DNA from: an uncultured Eggerthella sp.
GTDB taxonomy: Bacteria > Actinomycetota > Coriobacteriia > Coriobacteriales > Eggerthellaceae
DNA: 64,000 nt
NCBI GenBank assembly: GCA_900542525.1
Contig: UQNZ01000002.1
Span: 62,001 to 126,000, forward strand
Direction: 5' to 3'
Numbering within the stretch: the stretch's first letter is position 1; the number at the start of each line of letters is the position of its first letter. The notes beneath the pieces are model-generated. The model was not told the origin of the DNA, ran no database searches, and was given only the letters and a program-made list of their open reading frames with translations. This document shows positions 1 through 9,429 of the stretch, piece by piece. Made by a program: the position numbers and the translations under genes.

Positions 1-689
1 GCCGCGAGCACCTCGCCCACCCACTCGGGCGTGCGCTTCCCGCGACCAACCAACACGAGCGTGCCCACCATCGTGCGCACCATAGAATGCAAGAACGCAT
101 TCCCGATGACCGTGATCACGATGAAGTTCGAATTCCAGATCTGCTCTTGCTTGAACGAGATATCGGCAACATAGCGATGCGTAGGCTTGTCCTTCGCCGA
201 AACCGCCATGCAGAAGCTCTTGAAATCGTGTTCGCCCAGCAGGTGTGTAGAAGCCTGCTTCATTGCCTCGACATCGAGCGGCTTGCCCAGATGCCAGCAG
301 AACTTCTCCATGAGCAGAGGCGCAGCCACATCAGTGCAGATGTAGTAGCGATATTCGCGCATAACAGCCGAGAACCGCGCCGAGAAATCCTCTGGCATAG
401 GGCGCACCGAACGAAACGAGATCTCTTCATGCGTAAGCGCGTTGAGTGATTTCAGGAGCGAATCGGGCTTGCGACGAAACCATTCATCGGGGAGCAGATC
501 GAAGCTGATCACCTGGCAGAGCGCATGCACGCCAGCATCGGTCCTGCCTGCGCACGTGGTATCGATGCGCCGACGAAACAGCAGCTCAAGCGCATCTTCG
601 ATATTCCCTTGCACCGTAAGCTGCCCATTTTGCCGAGCGAAGCCCGAAAAAGGTTCTCCGTTGTATGAAAACCACGCTGCGATCCTCAT
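1..689 (-). CDS. truA: tRNA pseudouridine synthase A (3' end cut by window)
   Basis: TruA converts U38-U40 of the tRNA anticodon arm to pseudouridine. I translated the reverse strand directly from the ATG at 689; it stays open to base 1, giving about 229 residues of a protein that is usually 245-270 long, so only the C-terminus is missing. The catalytic motif RTDAGVHA is present with the nucleophilic aspartate at residue 51, and the later motifs with HDFKSFC and GNAFLHSMVR are also intact. It lies 47 bp downstream of dnaE on the same strand and is probably cotranscribed. No frameshift is seen. Confidence 0.93.
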   Translation of the reverse strand, partial: MRIAAWFSYNGEPFSGFARQNGQLTVQGNIEDALELLFRRRIDTTCAGRTDAGVHALCQVISFDLLPDEWFRRKPDSLLKSLNALTHEEISFRSVRPMPEDFSARFSAVMREYRYYICTDVAAPLLMEKFCWHLGKPLDVEAMKQASTHLLGEHDFKSFCMAVSAKDKPTHRYVADISFKQEQIWNSNFIVITVIGNAFLHSMVRTMVGTLVLVGRGKRTPEWVGEVLA

Positions 690-736
690 GAACGCCGCCC
701 CGTTCTGTGGTTGTACCTGCCTGCCATGCTGCACCT

Positions 737-3700
737 CTACGATGCTTTCCAGATCTCGCGCCCGAACAGATCGTGCAGATCCGCCTTGAGCATATGGTCG
801 CGTGCGTTGATGGTGAGCGGCAACTCTGCACGCATGCGGCTGCCGTCGGTCTGCGCCACGAAGAGCACGATCGGATCGTTGCCCGGGTGGGTCTTCAAGA
901 TATCGAGCAAGCGCGAAGAAGAAAGCGCATTCAGCTCGTTGGATAGCACCTGCAGCTCCATGCATACCGGCTTCACGTTCTGCTGCTCTTCGGTAAGTTC
1001 GAGCTTTTCGATCTCGTAGCCGATGAGCTGGTTGGCGCGATCGCTCACCTCGAACTTGCCGCGCACGGTTACCACCGCATCTTCCTCGAGCACATCGGAG
1101 ACCTTCTCGTAGTCGAAGCAGATGCACTCGATGCTGCCCGCCAGGTCTTCCAGATTGAAGGTGGCCATGAGGGTGTTGCGCTTCGTGCGCTTCACATTCA
1201 CGTCGGAGACCATGCCCGCGCATTTGATGTTCTTGATGCTGTCTTCGCGCTCGTTCAGCTCTGTCATCGAGTATTTATTCGTACGCGAAAGATAGTTCTC
1301 GTATGGGCTTAACGGATGATCGGAAACATACATCTTCAGAATCTCTTTTTCGAAGGTAAGCTTCGTGCGTTTATCCCATTCCACCCCATCGGGCTCGGGG
1401 ATGTCCTCGATAAAGCCGGCATCCGGGTCGTCCGCGAACATGTCGAACATGCTCACTTGACCAGCGGATTTATCCTTCTTGCGTTTAGCCGCATCGTCGA
1501 GCAGCGATGTTTCGTCCACGAAATACATAAGCTGCTTGCGCGTGTAACCAGTCGAATCGAACGCACCGGACTTGATGAGCGCTTCAAGCGTCTTGCGGTT
1601 ATAGCACGAAGAATCCACACGATTCACGAAATCATGGAGCGACGTGAACGGTCCGTTAGCCTCGCGCTCCGCGATGATAGCCTGCACTACCTTCTCACCC
1701 ACGCCACGCACGCCAGCAAGGCCGAAACGGATACCGCCATCAACTGGTGTAAATTCCAGACTCGAAGAGTTGATGTCGGGCGGAAGCACAGGGGTGCCGT
1801 TATGGTTCGCGCTGGCAATGTAGCGGATGAGCTTATCGTTGCTGCCCATGTAGCTCGTGAGCACCGCCGCCATGAATTCATTCGGGTAGTGAGCCTTCAG
1901 GTAGGCCGTGCGCATGACCAAGATGGCGTATGCTGCGGAGTGCGATTTGTTGAACGCATACTTCGCGAACTTTTCGGCATCTTGCCAGATCTGCTGAGCA
2001 ACTTCGAGAGAATAACCGTTCTCGACCGCGCCTGAATCCCAGTCGGCCTGAAGGCCGCGCATCACGTCGAGCTTCTTCTTACCCATCGCCTTACGCAGCT
2101 TGTCGGATTTGCCTGCCGAAAAACCGCTCATGATCATGGAGATCTGCATGATCTGCTCCTGATAGACCATGGTGCCATGGGTCTCTTCCAGGATGCCACG
2201 CAGGCGGTCGTCGTAATAGTGGACTGCTTCGGGGTTCTTCGCCGCCTTGATGTAGTCTTCGACCATGCCCGACTCGAGCGGACCGGGGCGGTTGAGCGCG
2301 ATCGATGCGACAACATCCGAGAACTGCTTCGGAGGGAGGCGCTTGAACAGGCTCACATAGAGCGCGCCTTCCACCTGGAAAAGACCATCCATGTTGCCCG
2401 ATTGCATGAGCTCGAAGGCTTTTTCATCGTCGGTGGGGATCTCTTCAGGAATGATCTTCGTGCCATAGCGCTCTTCGATGTTGCGGCAAGCGATCGAAAG
2501 CACGTCGAGCGTACGAAGGCCGAGGAAGTCCATCTTAAGAAGGCCAAGGTCGGGCGTGTAGTGGCCGTCGTATTGCGTGATGATGCCGCCGCCCTTGGTG
2601 TCGCGCTTCATGGGCACGTGATCGGCCATGGGATCGCGGCAGATGATGGTTGCGCAAGCATGCACGCCTTCGCCGCGCACGTGACCTTCGATAGATTTCG
2701 CTGCGTCGATCACCGCGTGCACATCGGGTTCGTCTTCGTAGGCTTTAGCCAGGTCGGGATTGGTTTCGAGCGCTTGGTCGATCGTGATGCCGAGCTCGTT
2801 GCCGATCATCTTGCAGATGCGGTCACCTGTGCTGTAGGGATAATCGAGCACACGCGCAGCATCGCGCACGGCGTTCTTCGCCTGAAGCGTACCGAAGGTG
2901 ATAACCTGCGAAACGTGGTCTTCGCCGTACACATCTTTGATGTGGTTGATAACTTCTTCACGCCTACCTTGCTCGAAGTCGACGTCGATATCGGGCATCT
3001 CCACACGCTCGGGAGAGAGGAAGCGTTCGAACATGAGGCCGTTAGGCAGCGGGTCAAGGTCGGTGATACCCATGGCGTATGCCACGATCGCACCTGCCGC
3101 CGAGCCACGGCCCGGACCAACGCCAATGCCCTGGCTACGTGCCCATTCGATGTATTCCTGCACGATCAGGAAGTACGCTGGGAAGCCCTGATCGATGATG
3201 ACCTGCATCTCGTAGTCGGCCTGCTTCTGCACGTGCTCGGGAACAGGGTCTCCGTAGCGCTTGACCAGGCCTTCCTGCACGCGTTTGCGGAACCATGATT
3301 CTTCGGTTTCCCCTTCGGGCAGCGGGAATTTCGGCAGAATAGGATCGCGCTCGAGCTCGACGTTGCATTTTTCCGCCACTTCAATGGTGTTGTCGCAAGC
3401 CTCGGGGAAGTCTTTCAGCGCCGCACGCATTTCCTCTTCGGTCTTCATGTAGAACTGATCATTGGGGAACTTGAAGCGCTTTTCCTGGTTGATGGTCTGG
3501 TTGGTGCCGATGCACAACATCACATCCTGTGCCTGCGCATCTTCTTGCACGAGGTAATGGAAGTCGTTCGTGGCAATGGTCTTGAGCCCCAGGTGGTTCG
3601 CAATTTCCGTGAGCTGCTGATTGAGTTCGCGCTGCGTCTTGCCCGCATCGGAGGTGATGCCTTGATCTTGCAGTTCGATGTAGAAATCGCCCGGTTCGTA

Positions 3701-4204
3701 GAGCGCGGAGAGCTTCTTCGCCCACTCGATAGCCTCATCGATCTTGCCCGCATCCACACAGCGCGGGATGATGCCTGCGATACAGGCGCTCGTAGCGATC
3801 ACGCCTTCGGAGTACTTCTCGAGCATTTCGAAGGTTGTGCGCGGACGATAGTAGAAATTGTCCACATGCGATTCGCTCACAAGCTTCACGATGTTGTGAT
3901 AGCCCGTGTTGTTCTTCGCAAGCAGGATCATGTGGTGAAGTTTCTGCTTGCCTTCCTTCTTCAAGGAAGAATCCGTGGTGAAATAGATCTCGCATCCGAA
4001 AATGGGTTTCACCCACGTGCCCGTTTCCGCCTTCACCCTATCGCATGCGTCCGCCAACTCTGGCACACCCGACATAACGCCATGGTCTGTAATGGCAACC
4101 GCCGGCATACCCAGGTCAGCTGCACGCTTCACCATGTCGTAAACCTTGGTGGCGCCATCAAGCAGCGAGTATTCCGTGTGGTTATGAAGGTGGACAAAAG
4201 CCAT
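737..4204 (-). CDS. dnaE: DNA polymerase III alpha subunit
   Basis: This is the replicative polymerase of the chromosome, 1155 residues, the normal size for a DnaE-type enzyme. The N-terminal PHP domain carries the metal motif HLHNHTEYSLLDGA at residues 5-18. The palm has the catalytic PDIDVDF motif at 404-410, with aspartates 405 and 407, preceded by the glycine-rich GVGPGRGSAAGA. A helix-hairpin-helix region (RFGLAGVRGVGEKVV) and a C-terminal OB fold follow. The start at 4204 gives the usual MAFVHLHNHTEYS N-terminus. It heads a leftward unit with truA. Large open frames on the opposite strand are codon-bias shadows. Confidence 0.98.
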   Translation of the reverse strand: MAFVHLHNHTEYSLLDGATKVYDMVKRAADLGMPAVAITDHGVMSGVPELADACDRVKAETGTWVKPIFGCEIYFTTDSSLKKEGKQKLHHMILLAKNNTGYHNIVKLVSESHVDNFYYRPRTTFEMLEKYSEGVIATSACIAGIIPRCVDAGKIDEAIEWAKKLSALYEPGDFYIELQDQGITSDAGKTQRELNQQLTEIANHLGLKTIATNDFHYLVQEDAQAQDVMLCIGTNQTINQEKRFKFPNDQFYMKTEEEMRAALKDFPEACDNTIEVAEKCNVELERDPILPKFPLPEGETEESWFRKRVQEGLVKRYGDPVPEHVQKQADYEMQVIIDQGFPAYFLIVQEYIEWARSQGIGVGPGRGSAAGAIVAYAMGITDLDPLPNGLMFERFLSPERVEMPDIDVDFEQGRREEVINHIKDVYGEDHVSQVITFGTLQAKNAVRDAARVLDYPYSTGDRICKMIGNELGITIDQALETNPDLAKAYEDEPDVHAVIDAAKSIEGHVRGEGVHACATIICRDPMADHVPMKRDTKGGGIITQYDGHYTPDLGLLKMDFLGLRTLDVLSIACRNIEERYGTKIIPEEIPTDDEKAFELMQSGNMDGLFQVEGALYVSLFKRLPPKQFSDVVASIALNRPGPLESGMVEDYIKAAKNPEAVHYYDDRLRGILEETHGTMVYQEQIMQISMIMSGFSAGKSDKLRKAMGKKKLDVMRGLQADWDSGAVENGYSLEVAQQIWQDAEKFAKYAFNKSHSAAYAILVMRTAYLKAHYPNEFMAAVLTSYMGSNDKLIRYIASANHNGTPVLPPDINSSSLEFTPVDGGIRFGLAGVRGVGEKVVQAIIAEREANGPFTSLHDFVNRVDSSCYNRKTLEALIKSGAFDSTGYTRKQLMYFVDETSLLDDAAKRKKDKSAGQVSMFDMFADDPDAGFIEDIPEPDGVEWDKRTKLTFEKEILKMYVSDHPLSPYENYLSRTNKYSMTELNEREDSIKNIKCAGMVSDVNVKRTKRNTLMATFNLEDLAGSIECICFDYEKVSDVLEEDAVVTVRGKFEVSDRANQLIGYEIEKLELTEEQQNVKPVCMELQVLSNELNALSSSRLLDILKTHPGNDPIVLFVAQTDGSRMRAELPLTINARDHMLKADLHDLFGREIWKAS

Positions 4205-4608
4205 GAGCGATATCCTTCTATCGTGAGCGCGGAAGCTGGTTCTTCACCGCAAGATCGCATGGAAAACAATGCGAAGATCGAGGCGATTTAGGACTTTCAT
4301 TGTGCCATCTTCGGCCGTGACTTGCTAGGGCAAAATAGACGGTTTCGCATTGAAATCACGAACGGTTCGGGTTTCAAGGTGGAAGGAAATCCTTTTCGAA
4401 TCTCCATAACCCCAGTTCGGCTGTATACAAGATGTTGTGTTTTCCCAGGTTACAAATTGGATTTCGCCACAAAATATTGGTTTTTTCGGTTTACACCAAA
4501 TTACGCATGGAGTAGCATGAGAGAGGTAAGGTAATTGTTACAAGATTAGTAGCAATTACAGGAGCACCAACAGTACCGAATAAGGTTATGAATAACGGAG
4601 GGGGTATT
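4205..4608. promoter_or_regulatory. Divergent intergenic region, dnaE / NrdD-tail-like gene
   Basis: About 400 bp separate two divergent genes. The right half (about 4420-4600) is clearly more A+T rich than its surroundings and should hold the promoter of the rightward gene. A weak 70-codon frame (4322-4534) has no ribosome-binding site and no familiar features, and I do not call it. Two AT-rich partial palindromes, around 4425-4440 (ATACAAGATGTTGTGT) and 4468-4481 (CCACAAAATATTGG), loosely resemble NrdR boxes, but the match is poor. A strong Shine-Dalgarno GGAGGGG at about 4598-4604 precedes the ATG at 4609. Confidence 0.4.
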
Positions 4609-5046
4609 ATGACCACGCTTGAAGCACCTGCATTCGCAGCACAAAACACAACACGGGATGCTAAAGCAAATCAAAGCCACGGAGCCGCAGAAGGAACACA
4701 GAAGCACACGCACCAGCCTGCCGCTTCATCCGAACATATGCATCTGCAAAATGTTTCGGTTTCTATCTCTTATTCTTCGCCTGACGACTTCCGCGTCACA
4801 AACGAAGAGATCGAACAGTACATCGCTCGAGGTCGCGAACTTGAGCCGAGCAAAGATCTTGCCTGGATCGATCTTGCCGTTGAAGCGGAAGATGTCGCTA
4901 TTCACTACGGGTACCACGCTCAGCCGTTCGAGCGCATCCGCCGCATCACTGGCTATCTGGTTGGCACCCTCGATCGTTTCAACGACGCAAAGCGCGCCGA
5001 AGAGCACGATCGCGTGAAGCACGACATCCCGTGCACCTGCCGCTAA
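4609..5046 (+). CDS. Small protein with a class III ribonucleotide reductase (NrdD) C-terminal-like glycyl-radical motif
   Basis: The protein has 145 residues if translation starts at 4609, chosen because a GGAGGGG ribosome site ends 4 bases upstream; an in-frame ATG at 4588 lies ahead of that site. The first 45 residues are low-complexity (Ala, Gln, His, Thr). The last 40 carry RRITGYLVG, then FNDAK and DRVKH, closely like the end of anaerobic ribonucleoside-triphosphate reductase (RRVCGYLG, FNAGK, RRVKH in the E. coli enzyme as I remember it), with the candidate radical glycine at residue 115. The catalytic barrel and most of the zinc cysteines of NrdD are absent; only a terminal CTC remains. 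A role as a detachable radical domain, as GrcA has for pyruvate formate-lyase, is inference. A terminator follows. Confidence 0.7.
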   Translation: MTTLEAPAFAAQNTTRDAKANQSHGAAEGTQKHTHQPAASSEHMHLQNVSVSISYSSPDDFRVTNEEIEQYIARGRELEPSKDLAWIDLAVEAEDVAIHYGYHAQPFERIRRITGYLVGTLDRFNDAKRAEEHDRVKHDIPCTCR

Positions 5047-5070
5047 ATAACGCTGCCTTGCCTTAAGAAA

Positions 5071-5104
5071 AGCCGCTTGCCCCATGTTGGGCGAGCGGCT
5101 TTTT
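5071..5104 (+). terminator. Intrinsic terminator between converging genes
   Basis: A 12-bp stem (AGCCGCTTGCCC with GGGCGAGCGGCT, one G-T pair) closes a 5-base loop and is followed by TTTTTG. An A-rich 5' flank could let it also work for cysS on the other strand. Confidence 0.88.
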
Positions 5105-5121
5105 GTTTCTCTGGCTTACCT

Positions 5122-6723
5122 CTAAGCCTTAACGATGCGAGCACCTTGCGGCGTGTCTTCGATGCGGAAACCAAGCTCGGCAAGTCCATCGCGGATCGCA
5201 TCGGCAACTGCGTAGTTCTTGTTGGCACGCGCGTTGGCACGAGCATCGAGCAACGCTGCCATCGCTGCTTTCACCGTTGCAGGATCTACCCCATCGCCTG
5301 GCGTGAAACCAGCGAACTCCATCGCAAGCGCCATGACCTCGGCAGCGCCCTCCTCGTCGTCAAGCACGGTTGCGCCCACTTCAGCTGCATCGTTCATCTC
5401 GATCGAGATGCCGAGCACATCCATGAGTTCGACCACTGCCTGTGCAGCATTTTCGAACGTCTGGACATCCGCTTCCGTAATAGCAGCATTTTGCTGCACA
5501 TCATTCAAGAGCGTATTCGCGTCGCTCACGAAGCTGAAGATGGCGCCGAGTGCAGCAGCGGTGTTGAAATCGTCGTCCATCGCTTCAGTAAACGAATCTT
5601 TCATATCCGCAATAAGCGATGCGACCGCGATCGAAGTTGCAAGTGAACCCGCATGGGCATCGGATGGATCAGTCGCATGCCCGCTTCCTGCTTGTGCTTG
5701 AAACTGCTGCGCCGAACGCGCGAGCCATAGCGCATTCGTAACGAAATTCTCCAAGCGCTCGAGCGCCGCGGCCGATTCTTGCAACCGTGCATCCGAGAAG
5801 TCGAGCGGACTGCGGTAGTGCGTCTGAAGCATGAGCATGCGAAGCACCGCCGGATCGGTGGTCTCTAAGATATCGCGCAGCAGCAAGAAATTACCGAGCG
5901 ATTTGCTCATCTTCTCGGAGTTGATCTGGAGCATGCCACCGTGCATCCAGTAGTTCGCAAAGGTGGTATCGAACGCCGCTTCAGACTGCGCACGTTCATT
6001 CTCGTGATGCGGGAAACACAGGTCCGCCCCGCCTCCATGAATGTCGAAGGGTAAATGGAGATATTTCTCGGACATGGCCGAGCATTCGATGTGCCAACCG
6101 GGACGGCCTTCGCCCCACGGAGAAGTCCAGCTCGGCTCGCCTGGCTTCGCCGTCTTCCAGAGCGCAAAATCGAGCGGATCTCGCTTGCGGTCTTCCAAGC
6201 CCTGACCATCGGCGCGCAGTTCGCGGTGGCCCGATTCCATTTCGTCAACATTACGATTCGAGAGTTCGCCATACGTCGAATAGGAGCGCACAGCGAAGTA
6301 CACATCGCCATCAACCTCATACGCATGGCCTTTGTCGATCAGGCGCTGCACGAGCTTAATCATCGTGCCGATCTCTTCGGTTGCCTTCGGACGAATATCG
6401 GGGTCTTGCACGCCAGCTGCATGCATGTCGGCGATGAAGGCATCGGTATATTCTTCGGCGACCTCGGCAGCCGTTCGGCCTTCCTCGAGCGCCTTGTTGA
6501 TGATCTTGTCATCCACGTCGGTCACGTTCTGCACGAAGGTAACTTCGAACCCGCGCCACGTGAGATAGCGACGAATCGTATCGAATGAAATGAATGTACG
6601 CGCATTGCCGATATGGATGTAGTTATATACGGTCGGGCCGCATACATACATGCCCACTTTGCCCTCGTTCACGGGAACAAACTCACGCTTGGTGCGCGTT
6701 TTGGTGTCGTAGATCTTGATCAT
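5122..6723 (-). CDS. cysS: Cysteinyl-tRNA synthetase
   Basis: This class I synthetase charges tRNA-Cys. The zinc and HIGH region reads CGPTVYNYIHIGNAR near residue 28, and KMSKSLGNF is the KMSKS loop. The downstream helical domain and the C-terminal anticodon-binding part are complete, giving 533 residues. The open frame extends 25 codons further upstream (to 6798), but the sequence MIKIYDTKTRTK is the natural N-terminus and AGGAAC sits a few bases before its ATG at 6723. It is just downstream of cysE on the same strand, so sulfur assimilation and Cys-tRNA formation are probably transcribed together. Confidence 0.97.
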   Translation of the reverse strand: MIKIYDTKTRTKREFVPVNEGKVGMYVCGPTVYNYIHIGNARTFISFDTIRRYLTWRGFEVTFVQNVTDVDDKIINKALEEGRTAAEVAEEYTDAFIADMHAAGVQDPDIRPKATEEIGTMIKLVQRLIDKGHAYEVDGDVYFAVRSYSTYGELSNRNVDEMESGHRELRADGQGLEDRKRDPLDFALWKTAKPGEPSWTSPWGEGRPGWHIECSAMSEKYLHLPFDIHGGGADLCFPHHENERAQSEAAFDTTFANYWMHGGMLQINSEKMSKSLGNFLLLRDILETTDPAVLRMLMLQTHYRSPLDFSDARLQESAAALERLENFVTNALWLARSAQQFQAQAGSGHATDPSDAHAGSLATSIAVASLIADMKDSFTEAMDDDFNTAAALGAIFSFVSDANTLLNDVQQNAAITEADVQTFENAAQAVVELMDVLGISIEMNDAAEVGATVLDDEEGAAEVMALAMEFAGFTPGDGVDPATVKAAMAALLDARANARANKNYAVADAIRDGLAELGFRIEDTPQGARIVKA

Positions 6724-6819
6724 GGTGTTCCTATCTTGGTGGTATCGGTAGTAATGGTCGTAAAGATCAGCTTCAATGGAATGCATCGTTGTCTTCAACG
6801 ATGCGAATAGTATGAAGCA

Positions 6820-7692
6820 CTACTGGTCTTGATCGATCTGATCGGCTTCTTGCTGTGCTGCACGCTCCGCCTGCTTGTCGAGCACTTGCTGTTTCACCGC
6901 GAAGGCTTCGAGCTCATCGACACGCTTGTAGAGATTACGGATCGCACGTTCCACAGGATCAGGAAGGTCTTCGAGGCGCTCACCCTGACAAACCCCATCA
7001 TCGAGGAAATAGTCCTTGTGATCAGCGCGAATGGGAGGCAGTACTGCTTCGCGCTGAGCATCAGGCGAACTCGCGCTTGGCTTTTCGGCAGGCGAAGACG
7101 GGATCTTCGCTGCCGCCGCTTTCTGCAGGTCGATCTCTTTATCCTTCGCTGCGCTCTTTGATGTTGAAACACCATCGCGCACGACAATATGCCCGGGTAC
7201 GCCTACCACGGTGCAATTCGGCGGCACATCTTTCACCACTACCGAACCGCCGCCGATCTTCGAGTTGTCACCGATGGTGATCGAGCCGAGCACTGCGGCG
7301 CCCACGCCCACCATCACATTGTTGCCAAGAGTTGGGTGGCGCTTGCCGGTTTCCTTGCCGGTTCCGCCTAACGTGACATTCTGGTAGAGCACGCAATCAT
7401 CGCCGATGATGGTGGTCTCGCCGATGATCACGCCCATCGCATGGTCGATAAAGAAACGGCGGCCGATCTGTGCACCTGGGTGAATCTCAACACCCGTCCA
7501 AAAACGTGCGCACTGCGAAAGATAACGCGCCAATCCGCGCAGGCCCTTCTTCCAAAGCCAGTGATTGATCACGTGCGCCCAGCGTGCTTGAAGGCCGGGA
7601 TAAGTGAGCCATATGAGGAACTTCGAAGGCGCCGCCGGGTCGGTTGCCTGAACGGTGCGAATGTCTTCTGCCATTATTGAGAATATATTCAT
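6820..7692 (-). CDS. cysE: Serine O-acetyltransferase with long C-terminal tail
   Basis: CysE acetylates serine with acetyl-CoA, the first step of cysteine synthesis. Residues 35-172 form the short N-terminal helices and the left-handed beta-helix of hexapeptide repeats, with the catalytic FIDHAMGVVIG-like segment around residue 81 and the GKRHPTLG loop around 116. It is the short EpsC-type form. After the catalytic core comes a tail of about 118 residues: a Lys/Ala/Ser-rich linker (175-215), then the LPDPVERAIRNLYKRVDELE segment common in this subfamily, and a Gln/Glu-rich end. AAGGA lies 9 bases before the ATG. cysS follows 96 bp downstream. Confidence 0.95.
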   Translation of the reverse strand: MNIFSIMAEDIRTVQATDPAAPSKFLIWLTYPGLQARWAHVINHWLWKKGLRGLARYLSQCARFWTGVEIHPGAQIGRRFFIDHAMGVIIGETTIIGDDCVLYQNVTLGGTGKETGKRHPTLGNNVMVGVGAAVLGSITIGDNSKIGGGSVVVKDVPPNCTVVGVPGHIVVRDGVSTSKSAAKDKEIDLQKAAAAKIPSSPAEKPSASSPDAQREAVLPPIRADHKDYFLDDGVCQGERLEDLPDPVERAIRNLYKRVDELEAFAVKQQVLDKQAERAAQQEADQIDQDQ

Positions 7693-7928
7693 AGGATTCA
7701 GTCCTTCTTGTCTTGCGAAATAGTACCATGTTTAGCTTGCATGGTGCGGATGATGTTAAGAGCGTTACTCGTAAGCGAGATGGGCAGATTGTGTAGGATG
7801 AGCCGACATCGAGCCAAAGCGCTCCGAGAAATCCACTTTTGCAACCATTATCTTTGCAAAAGTTAGTTCGAGGGCGCGACGCTATGAGGCGAGCCTGCGC
7901 AATGCGCCCATCTCGCTTCGTAGCAGCC

Positions 7929-8474
7929 CTAACAACATCGACAGACAAGGGCAACGGCTTCAGCCGAGATGCCTTCTTCGCGGCCTTCGAAACCGAGATG
8001 TTCGGTGGTGGTGGCTTTTACGCCGATGTTTTCCGTTGCGATGCGGCAGGCGTGTGCAATGTTCTCGCGCATCGCATCGCGATACGGGGAAAGCTTCGGC
8101 GCTTGTGCGGCGATAACGCAATCGATATCGAGGATCTCGAAGCCTTCTTCACGAAGCAGATTCGCAGCTGCTTCGAGCAATTTGAGCGAATCGGCATCTT
8201 TATAAGCAGGATCGGTATCGGGGAAATGCTTCCCAATATCCCCTAGACGCGCAGCGCCCAAAAGAGCATCGGCTATTGCATGGAGCAAGACATCGGCATC
8301 CGAGTGGCCATCGAGACCTTGGTAATGTGGAATATCCACCCCACCCAAGATAAGCTTGCGGTTGGGCGCAAAGGCATGAACATCCATGCCGAGCCCTATA
8401 CGCAGCTTGCGCAATGCAGCCATCTCAGAACTGGAGTTAGGAATGTTCGCTGTGTCGGGAGCCTTCATATTCAT
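7929..8474 (-). CDS. ispF: 2-C-methyl-D-erythritol 2,4-cyclodiphosphate synthase
   Basis: IspF closes the cyclodiphosphate ring in the non-mevalonate isoprenoid pathway. The metal-binding GMDVHAF is present, followed by LILGGVDI, GHSDADVLLHAIADALLG, GDIGKHFPDTDP and a C-terminal TTTEHLGFEGREEGISAEAV, all family signatures. Several starts lie close together (GTG 8483, ATG 8477, 8474, 8468); an AGGTGG at 8480-8485 favours the ATG at 8474. About 20 residues precede the conserved core, slightly longer than usual. It directly follows ispD with which it is translationally coupled. Confidence 0.96.
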   Translation of the reverse strand: MNMKAPDTANIPNSSSEMAALRKLRIGLGMDVHAFAPNRKLILGGVDIPHYQGLDGHSDADVLLHAIADALLGAARLGDIGKHFPDTDPAYKDADSLKLLEAAANLLREEGFEILDIDCVIAAQAPKLSPYRDAMRENIAHACRIATENIGVKATTTEHLGFEGREEGISAEAVALVCRCC

Positions 8475-8483
8475 CATCGCCAC

Positions 8484-9326
8484 CTACTCGACACCTTCGC
8501 GCAGTGCCTGGCGCACCGCCGCTGAAATGATGAGATAGTCTTCGGGCACCGTGAGCTTGATGTTGTCGCGCTTGCCTTCGACCACCATCACGCGACCGCC
8601 CAAACGTTCGATAAGCGATGAATCATCCGTGCCTACGAAGCCATCGGAAAGCGCTGCTGCGTGAGCGCGACGATAGATACCCGAGCGGAAGATCTGCGGA
8701 GTTTGTGCATTCCAAAACACCGAACGATCGGGTGTTCCTTGGATGATGCCGTTTTCGACGATCTTCAGCGTATCGATTGAAGGATGGCCGACCACCGCGC
8801 CATCACAATCGATGTTGCCCTTGAGCACGCTGATCGTATGATCGACCAATTCGCGCGAAATGAGCGGGCGCGCACCATCGTGGAGCATGACATACTCGAA
8901 TTCATCTGGCACAAGCTCCAAACCAGCAAACGCCGATTCCTGGCGCGTGGCACCTGCGGGAGCCATAACGATAGGGGTAGCGAACGGAAAAGGATCGAGT
9001 GCTTTCAAGAGGTATTCACTCGTGCGTTCTTCAGGGCAAACGACCACGATGAGTCCCACATCACCTACGCTGTCGAACACTTCTGCTGAACGCGTGAGAA
9101 TGGGCTTGCCCGCAATCTCGACGAGCTGCTTGCCGCCTTCATGACCGAATCGCTCGCCACTGCCGCCCGCCAATATGATGACAGCGGTCTGCGCGCCTTC
9201 GTTCACCTTGCCCTGCAACTGCATCTGCTCGCGTAGGGCACCGAACGTGTCGTCGTCGCGCATCTCGCTCAAGATACCGTTGAGAGCCGAAGGGGCGAAG
9301 ATGGGATCGATCGTTTGCTCTGGCAT
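8484..9326 (-). CDS. ispD: 2-C-methyl-D-erythritol 4-phosphate cytidylyltransferase
   Basis: IspD attaches CMP to methylerythritol phosphate, two steps before IspF. The nucleotide-binding motif VIILAGGSGERFG starts near residue 49 and the later LHDGARPLIS, WNAQTPQIFR and TDDSSLIE motifs are typical. The first 45 residues (MPEQTIDPIFAPSALNG...) are an extra acidic lead without counterpart in the usual enzyme of about 230 residues; an internal start cannot be excluded. ispF begins at the stop codon, so the pair is an operon. A repetitive intergenic region lies upstream. Confidence 0.95.
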   Translation of the reverse strand: MPEQTIDPIFAPSALNGILSEMRDDDTFGALREQMQLQGKVNEGAQTAVIILAGGSGERFGHEGGKQLVEIAGKPILTRSAEVFDSVGDVGLIVVVCPEERTSEYLLKALDPFPFATPIVMAPAGATRQESAFAGLELVPDEFEYVMLHDGARPLISRELVDHTISVLKGNIDCDGAVVGHPSIDTLKIVENGIIQGTPDRSVFWNAQTPQIFRSGIYRRAHAAALSDGFVGTDDSSLIERLGGRVMVVEGKRDNIKLTVPEDYLIISAAVRQALREGVE

Positions 9327-9429
9327 AGAGAACCTCTTATCAAGAAAGCTGCCTTATGCAGCAATAATTCATCAAAACTGATTTTACTGCATAAATGCTC
9401 TTCATTGAAGCTCTCTGCTATAACGAAAG

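Noticed and set aside
2177..3298. 373-codon frame opposite dnaE
   Set aside because: Strong dnaE coding signal on the other strand; His/Val/Arg-rich translation typical of an antisense shadow. The same applies to frames at 1316-2035 and 3545-4291.
4322..4534. 70-codon rightward frame before the NrdD-tail gene
   Set aside because: No ribosome site, unlike any known protein, and it lies in the AT-rich promoter region.
7672..7692. GAGAATATATTC palindrome resembling the Mo-regulon operator
   Set aside because: It lacks the TTATTCT-N6-AGAATAA layout and encodes the first residues of CysE (Met-Asn-Ile-Phe-Ser-Ile); a chance match.
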